From Epiperipatus broadwayi (taxonomy: Eukaryota > Onychophora > Udeonychophora > Euonychophora > Peripatidae): a stretch of DNA of 64,000 nt. Shown one piece after another: positions 12,191 through 24,531 of the stretch (the stretch's first letter is position 1; every line of letters starts with the position of its first letter). The translations under genes and the position numbers were made by a program. A model generated the notes under the pieces. It was not told the DNA's origin. It searched no databases and saw nothing but the letters and a program-made list of their open reading frames with translations. Location: assembly GCA_028023455.1 (NCBI GenBank), contig JAQFVV010006271.1, forward strand, positions 4,250,173-4,314,172. The letters are read 5' to 3'.

Positions 12191-15043
12191 TCAAGATGAC
12201 CAGCACACCTTGCAAGCACGTCATTTTGGCTTCAAAATAATCACATAATTTCCATTGATATTTTACTTCCTGAGTCAAATAGTTTTTCTTACTGTTGCCA
12301 TTATAGATTAATAGGTGTGAAAAAACAATTACGTAGGTATAATTAACTTTTTTTTAATCAGACAGGTTTTAATTTATCTGTTCTGTAATTATGAAGTCAA
12401 ATGACGCGTTTCTTCTATGTAAAATGGCAAACGCAAATTAGCCTACAAATAATTCATTAATTTCTCATAATAATATAATTTCTAATAATAATCCGTCACT
12501 CCTAACTAAGAATGACCAAATTACAATGAATCATCAAGTTTAATCTAATAGTACAATCCAAACTAACAATCAAATAAAACCTCAAGCTGGTTTAATGAAA
12601 CCAAAGACAAATATCGGCTCTGCTAATGTTCAAAGGGGTATGCATGAGTCCATTGAAAATATGGATGATTTCCCAGAATTTCCAAAAAGAACTGACACTA
12701 TTAATCCTAATAACTTTATGCATAAGGCAAATAATAATCAATATTTACTCAAACAAAATCTGAAAAAAAAATGAAATAAAAAAAATAATACATATGCTAG
12801 AGCAGTTAGAACACATGATGAAAATATTTGCAGTAACGTGCAGAGTTCAACCGAACACCTAACAGAATATATTAGGCCTAGAAAATGATAATGAAGATGA
12901 ACAAGATAATGTAAATATAAATCCAAATCATACCCAATTAATTACATCAGAATTATATACACAGTACACAAATAAGTTCAACCAAACCATACCTCAAAGT
13001 CACCTTAGATCGTTCCAAAAATTTCATAGTGAGAAAACGTTAATAATGTCCCTTACACATTCGAATTGCGGTCTATTTAAATTTCCAATGGATGAATGCT
13101 ATCAACTTTTGACCAAAAAAAATATGTACATTTATTCATAAAATATTACATCATCCTAATAACAGATATTTATGTATTGAATTTCATAATAAAACACAAA
13201 AGGAGATTTTCAAAAATAATATTAAATTTTTAAACTCAAGAATACTTTGTTTCATTAATATGACCCGCCCTTTATCATTCCAAGGATGAATTAAAAATTG
13301 CTACATTGATTTTAATGAAATTGACTTACAATTAATTCTTTCAAAATATGGGAAAATAACTAACTTTAAATATCTGGTTGATAAAAATGCAGTTATCCCA
13401 GTATTATTAAATATTGCGACTTTCAACATAATACTAAACAAAAATATTACACCTAGTGATGTACCAACTGTACATGAAACAGAAATCTCACTGGTAATCA
13501 TCACTTTCAGAGGTGCAGCACCCCATTGCTTCCATTGTAAACAATGATCACATTTAATAAAACAATGCCCCAACAAATTATGTCAAAAATGTGGATTAAA
13601 ATGCTCAAAAACACATCACTGCTCCAGCTGATTAAATGCAACAAAATATAATAAAAATACAAACATGAAAATAACACCAACTTTAAGGCAACCAACATAT
13701 AAAAAAAAATTCCCAAATGGAGACACCACAAACCCAGGATTCAACAACCTTGATTATCCCTGACAAGCAATCAGTGCTCACACACCTAGATATTCCAGTA
13801 CAAAAATCATCACCTATCTTTCACAATACTCATCACACCAATGACAAACCGATAACAAGTAATTCAGAACTTGATCATGACAGTATCAGCCCATCCTCAT
13901 CAAGTAAACTTGGGATATTTCTACGGAAGATTCTACCCTGTTTCAAATAGTAACAAAAAATAAAAAATAGCAAAAAGAAAAAAGAATTGGTGTAACTGAA
14001 TAACTTCAAGATAGTGATATTCAATCTACCACTATAAAATCAGAATCACCAGTAAATAATGTTACAACCAAACACTCCACTCCCCTAAAAAATGAAATCG
14101 AAATATTCCAACCTCCAAGCAACACAAACCCCAATGGACACATATCCAGCTAGGCAAATAATGCTCAGATACTGCCACTCTTACACCACAACAGCAGGTA
14201 TATTTTGCTGGAGTTAATATCCACAGAAGAACAAGTAAGAAGATAAAAGGTACTACTGAGTACTGATCAGATAATACCAATGCATACAATCCTAGTCACA
14301 ATATGCTAACTAAAACTTAGTGACAAGCATGAATGAAGAACTATTTCCAACCATTTTGAATTTGTTTGTATTAATTACTCTATTGTAATGATTTGTTTGT
14401 TAATAATTATGTTTGGTAAAGGTTCATTGATGATTACGCTTACCCAGCTAAAATGCATATATTACCCTAAAAATGATATACACACACTATATGACAAACA
14501 AGCACACACTAAAAATGATATGCACACCATGACAAACAAACACACATAGTTACATATTATAGACATAAACAAAATAATTATAAACTCTATAGTAAACAAA
14601 CACATATATTTATATATGATAAACTCACTAATGCAATCTTCCTTTTATTATTAAACATTTTATATCTATTCTCATTATAAACTATACAAAACTGTCTCCT
14701 ATGTTTCACATCCTATCCCATTGTTATATTACATAAACTTTTCCAGTCTGCATATTTCCATCCTCACTGCTTAAATTCATGCTCTGCACTACCAAGATCA
14801 ATAACATCTAGAAATAATATATGTACACAACAACTAAAACAGCAATGGGCTCTTATGACAAAACTATCTCAACTATCAATAGATAACACACTCTCTATTA
14901 ATGTATACTTAGGGAATTTTTCACATTCCAATTTTGTTTCAATTCTATGTCCCTTGTAACCTTTGTTTGCTTTTTTTTTTTGAAATTATGTAACATTTTT
15001 AACATGTCATCAAAATAATACCAAATAAAAAAAACTTTTAAAA
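12191..15043 (+). mobile_element. ORF1-only retroelement in TAG microsatellite, copy 1 (decayed)
   Basis: A 2.85-kb unit begins TCAAGATGACC... directly after (TAG)n and ends ...TTTTAAAAC directly before (TAC)n/(TAG)n. It aligns head-to-tail with copy 2 throughout, except that copy 2 lacks ~530 bases corresponding to about 13990-14520. It encodes only a zinc-knuckle ORF1-type protein (broken here) and a long 3' non-coding region; no endonuclease or RT is present. The likely identity is a non-autonomous or internally deleted non-LTR retrotransposon that targets trinucleotide repeats. Confidence 0.7.
12440..13950 (+). pseudogene. Gag-like ORF1 protein with zinc knuckles, broken (copy 1)
   Basis: The frame is interrupted by several stops and frameshifts but can be followed by comparison with copy 2. 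Asn/Thr/Gln-rich N-terminal sequence is followed by a conserved middle region, then two Cys/His knuckles around 13515-13630. The first reads CFHCKQ-HLIKQC-like (C-x2-C-x4-H-x4-C with one stop inside); the second reads CQKCGLKCSKTHHC. An acidic Ser-rich tail ends near 13950. Such ORF1 proteins bind element RNA and form the retrotransposition particle. No catalytic domain is visible. Confidence 0.6.
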
Positions 15044-15074
15044 CTACTACTACTTCTACTACTACTACTACTAT

Positions 15075-15131
<57 letters not shown>

Positions 15132-15164
15132 CAGCAGTAGTAGTAGTAGTAGTAGTAGTAGTAG
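15044..15164. repeat. Palindromic trinucleotide microsatellite (ACT)n-(AGT)n
   Basis: Runs of ACT switch to runs of AGT at about 15072, making a self-complementary tract that can fold back. It links the 3' end of element copy 1 to the 5' end of copy 2. The AGC interruption near 15130 also occurs in the block after copy 2. Confidence 0.85.
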
Positions 15165-17502
15165 TCAAGATGGCCGCCATGCCTTGCAAGCACGTCGTTT
15201 TGGCTCCAAAATAATCTTATAATTTTCATTGATATTTTACTTCCTGAGTCAAATAGTTTTTCTTACTGTTGCCATTATAGATTAATACAGGGGGAGGGAA
15301 AACAATTAGGTAGGTATAATCTACTTTTTTAAAAAAAAATCAGGCAGATTTTACTTTATCTGTTCTGTAATTGTGGAGTCGAATGACTCGTTTCTTCTAT
15401 GTGAAATGGCAAATGCAAATTAGCCTACAAATAATTTGTTAATTTCTCATAATAATATAATTTCTAATAATAATCAGTCTCTCCTAACTAAGAATGACCA
15501 AATTACAATGAATCATCAAGTTGAATTTAATAGTACAATCCAAACTAGCAATCAAATAAAACCTCAATCTGACCTAATGAAACCAAAGACAACATTCAGC
15601 TCTGCTAACATTGAAACGAGTATACATGAGTCTATTGAAAACGTGGATGATTTCCCAGAATTGACAAAAAGAACTGACACTATTAATCCTAATAACTTTA
15701 TGCATAAGTCAAATAATAATCTAGACTTACTGAAACAAAATATGAAGAAAAATGCAGTAAAAGAAAATAATACATATGCTATAGCAGTTAGATCCCATGA
15801 TGAAAATATTTGCAGTAGTGTGCAGAGTTCAACTGAACAGCTAACAAAATTGTTAGGCCTAGAAAATAATAATGAAGATGAACAAAATAATGTAAATATA
15901 AATCCAAATCATACCCAATTAATTACATCAGAATTATATGCACAGTACACACATAAGTTCAACCAAACCATACGTCAAAGTCTCTTTAGATCGTTTTCCA
16001 AAAATTTCATAGTGAGAAAACATTAATAATGTCCGTTGCAAATTCAAATTGCGATCTATTTAAATTTCCAATGGATGAATTCTATCAACTTTTGACCAAA
16101 AAAAATTAATGACATTTATTTATAAAATATTACATCATCATAATAACATAAATTTATGTACTGGATTCCATAATAAAACACAAAAAAAAATTTGCAAAAA
16201 TAATATAAAATGTTTAAACTCAAGAATACTTTGTTTCATTGATATGACTCGCCCTTTATCACTCCAAGGACGAATCCAAAACGGCTACATTGATTTTAAT
16301 GAAATTGACTTACAATTAATGCATTCAGAATACAGACAATAACTAACTTTAAATATTTCATTCATAAAAATGCAGTTACCCCAGTATTATTAAATATTGT
16401 GACTTTCAAAATAACACTAAACAAAATTTTTACACCTAGTGATATACCAACTGTACATGTAACAGAAATCTCACCGGTAATCATTGCTTTCAGAGGTTTA
16501 GCACCCTAATGCTTTCATTGTAAACAATGATTGCATTTAATAAAAGAATGCCCCAACAAATTAAGTCAAAAATGCAGATTAAAATGCTCGAAAACACATT
16601 GCTGTTACAGCCAATTAAATGCAACAAAATATAACGAAAATACTAACATGAAAATAACACCAACTTTAAGTCAACCAACATATGAAGATAATCCCCAAAT
16701 GGAGACACCACAAACCCAAGATTCATCGACCTTGATTATTGCTGACAAGCAATCAATGCTAACACACCTGGATATTCCAGTACAAAAATCATCACCTATC
16801 TTTCACAATTCTCAACACACCAATGATGAACTAATAACTAGTAATTCAGAACTTGATGATGAGAATATCAGCTCATCCTCATCAAGTGAACTTGGGGATA
16901 TTTCCACGGAAGATTCTACCCTGTTTCAAATAGAAACAAAAAATAAAAAATAGCAAAAAGAAAAAAAAGAATTGGTGTATGCACACACTAAAATGACAAA
17001 CAAGCACACATAGTTACATATTATAGACATAAACAAAATAATTATAAATTATAGTAAACAAATACATATATTTATATATGATAAACTCACTAATGTAATC
17101 TTTTTATTATTAAACATACTATATCTATTTTCATTATACACTATACAAAGCTATCTCCTACTTTTCACATCCTATTCCACTGTTATATTACATAAACTTT
17201 TCCAGTCTGCATATTTCCATACTCACTGCATAAAATCCTGCTCTCCACTACCAAGATCAATAACATCTGGAAATAATATATGTACACAACAACTAAAACA
17301 GCAATGGGCTTTTATAATAAAACAATCTAAACTATCAATAGATAACATACTCTCTATTAATGTATATTTAGGGAATTTTTCACATTCCAATTTTGTTTCA
17401 ATTCTACTTCTCTTGTAACTTTTGTTTGCTTTTTTTTTTGAAATTATGTAACACTTTTAACATGTAATCAAAATATAGACCAAATAAAACACCCTTTAAA
17501 AC
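15165..17502 (+). mobile_element. ORF1-only retroelement in TAG microsatellite, copy 2
   Basis: A 2.34-kb relative of copy 1 in the same orientation, bounded on both sides by TAG repeats: 5' boundary ...AGTAG|TCAAGATGG, 3' boundary TTTAAAAC|TAGTATTAG. It is better preserved in ORF1 but carries an internal deletion in the 3' non-coding part. The first 19 bases contain AAGATGGCCGCCATG, resembling the AAnATGGC core bound by YY1 in mammalian L1 promoters; a promoter role is inference. No poly(A) tail is present; the 3' end joins the microsatellite directly. Confidence 0.72.
15436..16953 (+). pseudogene. Gag-like ORF1 protein with zinc knuckles, frameshifted (copy 2)
   Basis: Three open stretches in different frames cover one ancestral protein. 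The N-terminal part (about 196 residues to 16026) is Asn/Ser/Thr-rich and continues without a good Kozak ATG at its start. A middle part at 16109-16342 lies in a shifted frame. The C-terminal part at ~16505-16953 holds the knuckles CFHCKQ-LHLIKEC (C-x2-C-x4-H-x4-C, interrupted by a stop at the sixth residue after Cys) and CRLKCSKTHCC, then an acidic tail rich in Ser and Asp. Function by family: RNA-binding retrotransposon gag. Copy 1 has the same architecture, so the coding potential predates their divergence. Confidence 0.62.
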
Positions 17503-17508
17503 TAGTAT

Positions 17509-17579
<71 letters not shown>

Positions 17580-17637
17580 ATAGTAGTAGTATTTAGTAGT
17601 AGTAGTATTTAGTAGTAGTAGTAGTAGTAGTAGTAGC

Positions 17638-17669
<32 letters not shown>

Positions 17670-17724
17670 CAGTAGCAGCAGCAGTAGCAGTAGCAGTAGC
17701 AGTAGTAGCAGCAGTAGCAGTAGC

Positions 17725-17755
<31 letters not shown>

Positions 17756-17756
17756 T
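17503..17756. repeat. (TAG)n/(CAG-containing) trinucleotide microsatellite
   Basis: About 250 bases of TAG/AGT with interspersed AGC triplets follow copy 2. Poly-Leu, poly-Thr and poly-Tyr frames here are artefacts. Confidence 0.9.
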
Positions 17757-18380
17757 CAATATTAGATTCATAATAATTTTTATTAATGATGTGTGTGTTT
17801 ACTGGATTTGGCATTAGCTAAAGGATAAAGATTTCATAATGATTTAGAAGGATAATAATTAACAAAAATACATTTTTTTTAGATTTTACAATTACTTTGT
17901 ATTAGTTTTATTATTTGATGTTTGTAATTATTTTTTTAATTTTACTAAATAAAAGAAAGTTTTTGAACTTTGCTGGAAATTTTTTCCTACCATATTGTGT
18001 TCATTTAATAGAGGAGTGACAATTAACTAATTCATATATGTTTGACATATTTTTTTATCATTTATAAATCAATTATTATAACATAATTTATGTTATTTAT
18101 TTTATCATAAAACGATCTATTAACGAATTTAGTAATTAAAAAATATCTACTACATCCACACCTGCAGGTTAATTTTAAAATATTTTAATTATAATATTAA
18201 ATAAAGCATTTATTTTTAATATTTATTAATTATTAAGCCATGTTAGGTGATTCAGGAACAAAGTAAACCAATATATTACTGTTTGTATTGCAGAAATTGA
18301 AAATAATTAGAAAGGAATGTTATTTATTGTTTAATTTATTGGTCCAAAATTATATAATACTTGTATATTTATTTCTTTAG
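17757..18380 (+). other. AT-rich stretch; probable intron ending at a splice acceptor
   Basis: No independent gene is seen. The last 20 bases (ttgtatatttatttctttag) form a plausible polypyrimidine tract and AG acceptor for the exon that follows. Confidence 0.4.
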
Positions 18381-18518
18381 CTGTGTGTAGGCAAAAACTC
18401 ACACGCACAGTAAATCCTGATGGTACAACTATTTCATGTAGTACTGATAACCACTGTAAAAAAGGACAATGCAGTGAAGGAAAATGTGCTGTTTATGTGC
18501 CCTTTTGTAAAAATGTCA
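18381..18518 (+). CDS. Candidate internal exon, cysteine-rich extracellular segment
   Basis: The 138-base block is bounded by TTTCTTTAG on the left and by CA|GTAAGTAT, a strong donor, on the right. It reads open in one frame with both introns in phase 1, the symmetric phase class typical of shuffled extracellular modules. The encoded ~45 residues start VCRQKLTRTVNPDGTTISC and contain seven cysteines with the pattern C-x16-C-x6-C-x4-C-x5-C-x6-C. The PDGT..C....C..G.C..G.C style resembles the cysteine-rich part of ADAM/ADAMTS-type metalloproteases, but the match is from pattern only. No neighbouring exon was found in the window. Confidence 0.5.
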
Positions 18519-18604
18519 GTAAGTATTTTGAAACGAATTCTATAATGTGTATTATAAATAACAATGCAAATTTCATCTGAGAGTGTCACACACATATATA
18601 TATA

Positions 18605-19290
18605 TATATGGTTACTACATGGTGTTTACCACTAACTCCAAACAAGATTTTTTTATAAGTGTCAAAAGAGAAAAAATTCAAAACCTCTATCAAAACATCT
18701 CACCTAAATGAGGAGTTAAGATTTCAGACACTAGATCTAAAATTCCAACTCAAACATCAGCACTTATTTAATATGTTACTATCTATTTGAAAACACAAAT
18801 TTTTCAGACATGTAAATGTTTTCAAATCCAGCTTTAAAACCAAATAGCTATATGGGTTGATCTCAGTTCAGCTTCACTTATATTATTAGCCAAAGCAATA
18901 TAACATCACAAAAGCCTTATTATTATAAGTGTACATTTGAAAGCTTTTTTGATGTTATATTGCTTTGTCTATTAATATATGGTAAAGCAGAACTGAGTTA
19001 AGACCCATGTAGCTATTCTGTTTGTAAGGCTAGATTTGATGACATTTACATGTCTAAAAAATTCAAGTTCTCAAATTGATAGTAACATATTAAATAACAA
19101 CTGACATTTGAGTTGGAATTTTAGATTTAGTGTCTAAAACTCTAACTTCTCACTGAGGTGAGCCATAAGCCAAAAACAATTGCTCTGGGAATGAGGATTT
19201 TCTGAAAAAGATTTTGAATGTTTTCTTTTTCAGCACTTATCATTAAAGCTTGTTTGGATTTAGTGGTAAGCTTCATCTACCGAACATTTA
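18605..19290. mobile_element. Long foldback (hairpin) element
   Basis: Two imperfect inverted arms of about 330 bases each meet near 18925-18945. Paired landmarks are taccacta(a)ctccaaacaag / cttgtttggatttagtggta, atctaaaattccaactcaaa / tttgagttggaattttagat, and aagcaatataacatcaaaa / ttttgatgttatattgcttt. There is no coding frame. The left edge abuts (AT)n. This fits a foldback-type or MITE element; no clear target duplication was identified. Confidence 0.75.
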
Positions 19291-22200
19291 GTACAAGATT
19301 AAAAGCAAGTTACACAACTTGTGTCTTGTTATATATATATAATGTGAGGGTACCACATGAGTTTCACCTAAAAAGATTTGTTTCTTTATGAATTTAATTG
19401 TGCTTATATCAAGTCAACAGATATAAATAACATACACTGATCTTAGGCTTTTCATATATCAGCTATATCCATAAACTAATTAAATATTAAAAGCATAATA
19501 AAAAAAATGAATGAATTTATTTATATGCACACATAAATAAATGTTTCCAACTAATGATATTTTTACTAATCAAAATTTGACATTGACAAAACCTTAAGTC
19601 AACTTCGCATTTTATTATTGTAATAAAAGAAATAAATGTTTAAAGGTCATTACAAATTGTAAATATATTTAAACAATGAAGAGCATGAACGTTTATCTGG
19701 TATGCTTTCAGAAATATAAAAACCAACTTAAATTGTATAAAAAATAATCTACTGTTTAGTTATTAAAGTAGTAACTATGTTGGCAAATTTAAATGTATTC
19801 GAAGTTAGAATACATTTTTAAAAAAAGAAGATTCACTGTTTCAGAACTTTCTTTAAGTAAATAGTTAATTTACTTATGAACTTTATTGTACTTTATAAGA
19901 AGTAATTTTTAATATCTATAAAGAACTAAAAAAAAAATCATTTAAATTGTCAAAGCTTTAAGAGAACGCAACTTCTTCGAAATGATTTTTCAAAGTATAT
20001 ATTTAAGAAGACAAAAGTTTACAAAGATGTTCTCTGGCAAGACAATTTATGCCAGGGATTTCTACTGATGTTTTAAACTTAAAGATGTAAATTTATTCCT
20101 ACTTAATGCCTAGAATATAATCGTCGTAACTTCCAGTAAAAAAGCTGCTTTAATAATGGAGTATTTTATTGAAGAAGATATTAAATATTTTACTATGCAG
20201 ATATTTAAAAGAATGAATAATTGGATTGCCTCTTCGAAGGATGATCAATGAACTTTATCCTTTAATATTCGTCATTTTATTTTGTCTAAGGATGAACATA
20301 AAACCATTATTCTTTCTCATTTTGGAATACTTCGTTGTGTACTTTAATGACTCTTAAACTTTATTTCCTTTCTGGATAATTACATTTATGTGGAAAAAGA
20401 TGGAAACTTTATTTTTATTTATTTAATAAAATTTAGTGGTTCATATTTGTATATATATATATTCTGATTAAATTGAAGGATGACTGAGGTAAAGGTTTTT
20501 TAAATTATTTTAATTTGGAAGTAAGTTTTATTATATTCCAAATTGAACAATGACATTTATCATAATTTCTTTTTAATCACTAACTTAATTAATATAGGAA
20601 TATATTCTATTATTATTCTGGTGTGAATGGATAGTATCTTGCACAAACACATAGCATGCACATAATTATTTTAATGACACAATATGTAGGTTTATTGTGT
20701 ATAGTGATATTATTTAGTAGACACATGATTTTAAATTACATATATATTTGTAAATAATTACATTATAGTTTGTGCATGTTAAATAGTTTATTATTGTATT
20801 ATATATAAACACAGATTACAATTCTAAATTTTTAAAATTTTTTATTATTTACATGATATTTTTGTTTCTATTACTTATTGAAATGTGTTAAACTTGATTT
20901 TAAAATTAAACAAGTCTCGTTTGATTATTTTATTTAGTCATTTTATAAAACCAACAATTATAAATATACATACTCACACATATATATGTTAAATCAACAT
21001 ACTATTTGAATATTTATAAAGAAGTTATATATAGCTTATACTAAATTTATCATTACTAAGGAATATTTGTGGAAATACCTGAAGAGAGTCAATTGTGATG
21101 TCTACCCTGAGATCGAATTCCGAGCGTAACGAGGATTTTAATAGAGGAATGGATTGGATTATATTATACATTATTTCATCCATGACATTCTATAAGAAAA
21201 CCCTGAGTCTGACTATAGTTAAATGTGACTCCCTCGAGGTCTGGTAGTGCTAGATTATATCAAACCTTACTTAAGTTATCAATACTGAAAAAATTTTAAT
21301 TTTAATTTTGCAAAATATTAAAATCCGTGAACTACATCAATGGTATGTTATAAGGGTTGCTAGATTTTATCTTTAATATTCAGTGAATTATATCCTTAAA
21401 TATCCTGAGAGTGATAAAAACTTAGACTGCTCAAGACCACTAAAAAATATGCTTGAGTGTAGAAGAGATTTCATACACGTTGTAGGATTTCAATAATATA
21501 AAATAATAATTTAATAGTATTATTATTAATTTGGGAGTATAAATATGGTAGATATTTTCACATTATTGAATAATAATTGGAAAGATTAAATTTATAAGTC
21601 TTTTAAGTGAATAATTTTAAACAATCCTTAATCATATTTTGATTGTAGTTTAAATCAATATTGAATAGTTTTAAGAATGAATTTAGCTGGAGTACTACTA
21701 ATGATATGCACACCATGCTGTTATTAGTCTATTTTTGTACCATAATGTAGTTGAATAAAAAGTGCAAATAACTTAACAAAGTTTATAGGAAGGACTATCA
21801 AGAAAAAAAAATCAGAGAAAAGACTTAAATCTAAAACCTACAAAATTAAAGAAAAAGAGAGAGAGCTGAAAAACTTATAACACTTTGATTTAATAGAACA
21901 AGATTAAAATGTATTGTATTTTAAAACCATTGAATAAGAAATTTTTAATCTTTGTATACATTTTGCTACTTCTCCATTGATTGAAAATTGCTAGAATTTA
22001 TACTTGAAAAGAAAATAAGAGTCATATTGGAAACTAAATGTTATACAAAATGTAATTTCAAACTTGGGACTTGACAAGAAATTGTAAGCAATGAACTTTT
22101 ATTTCACCTATTTTAGACAGTATATATATTTAAAAGTTATGCATGATTTATTTAGAATGGAAAGAAAAAAAAAACGTTCTGCCCACAAATTATACATAAA

Positions 22201-22340
22201 GTAGAAAAATATGTTTTCTTGTAAAATATAATCTTAATAAAAATATAAATAAAAATAATTTGAACAAAACATCTAAAATTTAAATCAAACAAACTGAAAA
22301 GTTACTTCAAATGCCATAATGTTTAATCAATTTATAAAAG
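19291..22340. other. AT-rich stretch, nothing recognised
   Basis: About 3 kb of AT-rich DNA without supported genes. A slightly less AT-rich patch at 21080-21260 contains ctaccctgagatcgaattcc and tatatcaaacctta, loosely echoed near 53460-53500. No element could be named from it. Confidence 0.5.
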
Positions 22341-22349
22341 GGGAGCATA

Positions 22350-22413
<64 letters not shown>

Positions 22414-22440
22414 ATGTGTGGGTGGGTGCGTGTGTGTGTA
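22341..22440. repeat. (AT)n-(GT)n compound microsatellite
   Basis: An (AT)n run passes directly into (GT)n with GGTGGGTG interruptions. Confidence 0.9.
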
Positions 22441-24410
22441 AAAAATGTCTGCCAAATCTTTTATAATTCTGCTGCCCTTCACCATTACAAATGAAAAGTA
22501 AGATATGTTTACAGTATTAACAAGTGGGAAAATAAAATGGTTAAGTCATCGTTATTAAATACATTTCATGGAAATCTTTATAAAAGAAAACTATAGCCAT
22601 TCATTTTATTACATAAGAAAATAAATGAACAAATATCTACTTCTTGAAAAACTGGTGGAATGTGGGAATGGATAATATTTTTAAATGTAAATAAGAACAC
22701 TTTAAATTGATTCAAAATACTAGAATCATTTTTGATTGTTTTAATAAATTACTCCAGATAGAAAAAAAAAATCAACAAAATAATTTTGAGAAAGGTTTTT
22801 CTGTTGTTGTTGTTGTTAAACTTGAAGATATAGCTTATGTTTAAAGAAAATTTGTCTGCAGAAAAAAAATCTCTATGGTGTTATTCTATTGCTACAAAAT
22901 TTTGAGTGTTTACTATGTTTTTTCAGTATCAGAATTAAATATTATTATTAATAAAAAGGTTATATTGATGCATTACTCATAAAATGTTTTCTCCATGATG
23001 TTATTTTCCTTCATTAGTCAGCTCATCATAAAGGAATAAACTATGAAGTATAGGATAAAGTAAAATGTGATAAAATGTTTTTTTTTTTTATTACTCATGT
23101 TGTTATTATAGTATTTTGTTTTTAATATGTCATTTAGTTATATATATATTTTTTTAGTATTGTGGTATAAATATATAATTGATTTGAAGAGAGATTAATG
23201 TAAAAGTATATAGATTTATTACATTTATTTTTTGTGTGTGTTATTTTACCGGTTGGTTTAAAATCTACTATTCTATCTAGTTTTTCTAGATATAGAGTGA
23301 TACTCATCTCGTACAATTTTAAAAATAGATTCTGATATTCTATTTAGGGGTAAACTGACAGAATAACTTGTTAGAGGTATGGCATATTGACACAGTTGTC
23401 TTATTATATGGAAAATTTTATAAAAGCATTTTACATTTATTAAATTTTGCCTCTAAATTAGCATGTTCACTTAGTTATAGAATGTTAACTGTAAATTGTC
23501 TTTTTACTTACTTAAAAGATTCTTATATTCTAATTACTCTATGGCTTAGCTCAGTTGAGGTTATAGGATATGGTATTCATATAGGATGCAAATAAGGGTA
23601 ATAGAACATTTATAGATATCAATTCTGTAACATTAATTTAATCATATCCCAAGCATTTATTCAATTACAAAACCATTACAAAATTGTTACTTATCACATT
23701 TATTACAGGGTAGACAATGATGAAGGTCAGGTACCTTTTTACCTACATCATCATCTATTATAAGCAAAGTAAAATATATTATTTGCATTGTAAATAGTGA
23801 GATTTATCAATTCCAGACAGATTAAATAAATTGACTTATACTGGCAAATCTCTATATTCTATATATCATGTTGACCATATGTGTGTGTGGAAATGGAGAA
23901 TCAAAAGCATATAATAAAACAATTCATATGGGATATTAATTCAATAAGACATTTATTGTAAATAAAAGACAAAATAACAAAAGAAAAATATTATTTTATA
24001 CATCTTGCTAGTAACTATAACATCTCTCTTCTTACTTAGACAAAAATACACTTCTTAAGCTAATGTCTCATTTATACTGAATGATTAATTGCCAAAAATG
24101 AAAGAAATATGATATTAGTATGATATGTTATAAGATTTAATATTTGTTTGTAAATAATAACTTTAATAATAGTTTTCTTCACTATTTCTTTATAACCTAT
24201 ATTTTTGAATATGTGTGCCTTTAAAATGTTATAAATATAATGCATTTATCAATCATAATATTCATAATTTATTTACGAAATAATTGAAATAAAACAAATG
24301 TATAATTTTGTAAACAATAATAATGATATTTATAACAGTTTACACACATTTTAATATAAAATTTATGTATAGAATGATTTTTAAATCATATAAGACAGTA
24401 CATTGTCTTA
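22441..24410. other. AT-rich stretch, nothing recognised
   Basis: No gene is supported. One short imperfect palindrome around GGTACC (about 23714-23750) pairs gatgaaggt with acctacatc. Confidence 0.45.
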
Positions 24411-24430
24411 TTATAATCACAACCAGTTAC

Positions 24431-24464
<34 letters not shown>

Positions 24465-24484
24465 GTAACTGGTTGTGATGTAAC

Positions 24485-24531
<47 letters not shown>
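24411..24531. repeat. (AT)n hairpin with second (AT)n tract
   Basis: Arms atcacaaccagttacatta and taatgtaactggttgtgat enclose (AT)n. After a short spacer (gtaactataaa) a second (AT)n follows, repeating the architecture seen at the start of the window. Confidence 0.85.

Noticed and set aside
23368-23595. 75-codon hydrophobic frame
   Set aside because: Looks like chance opening in T-rich DNA; no motif or neighbour supports it.
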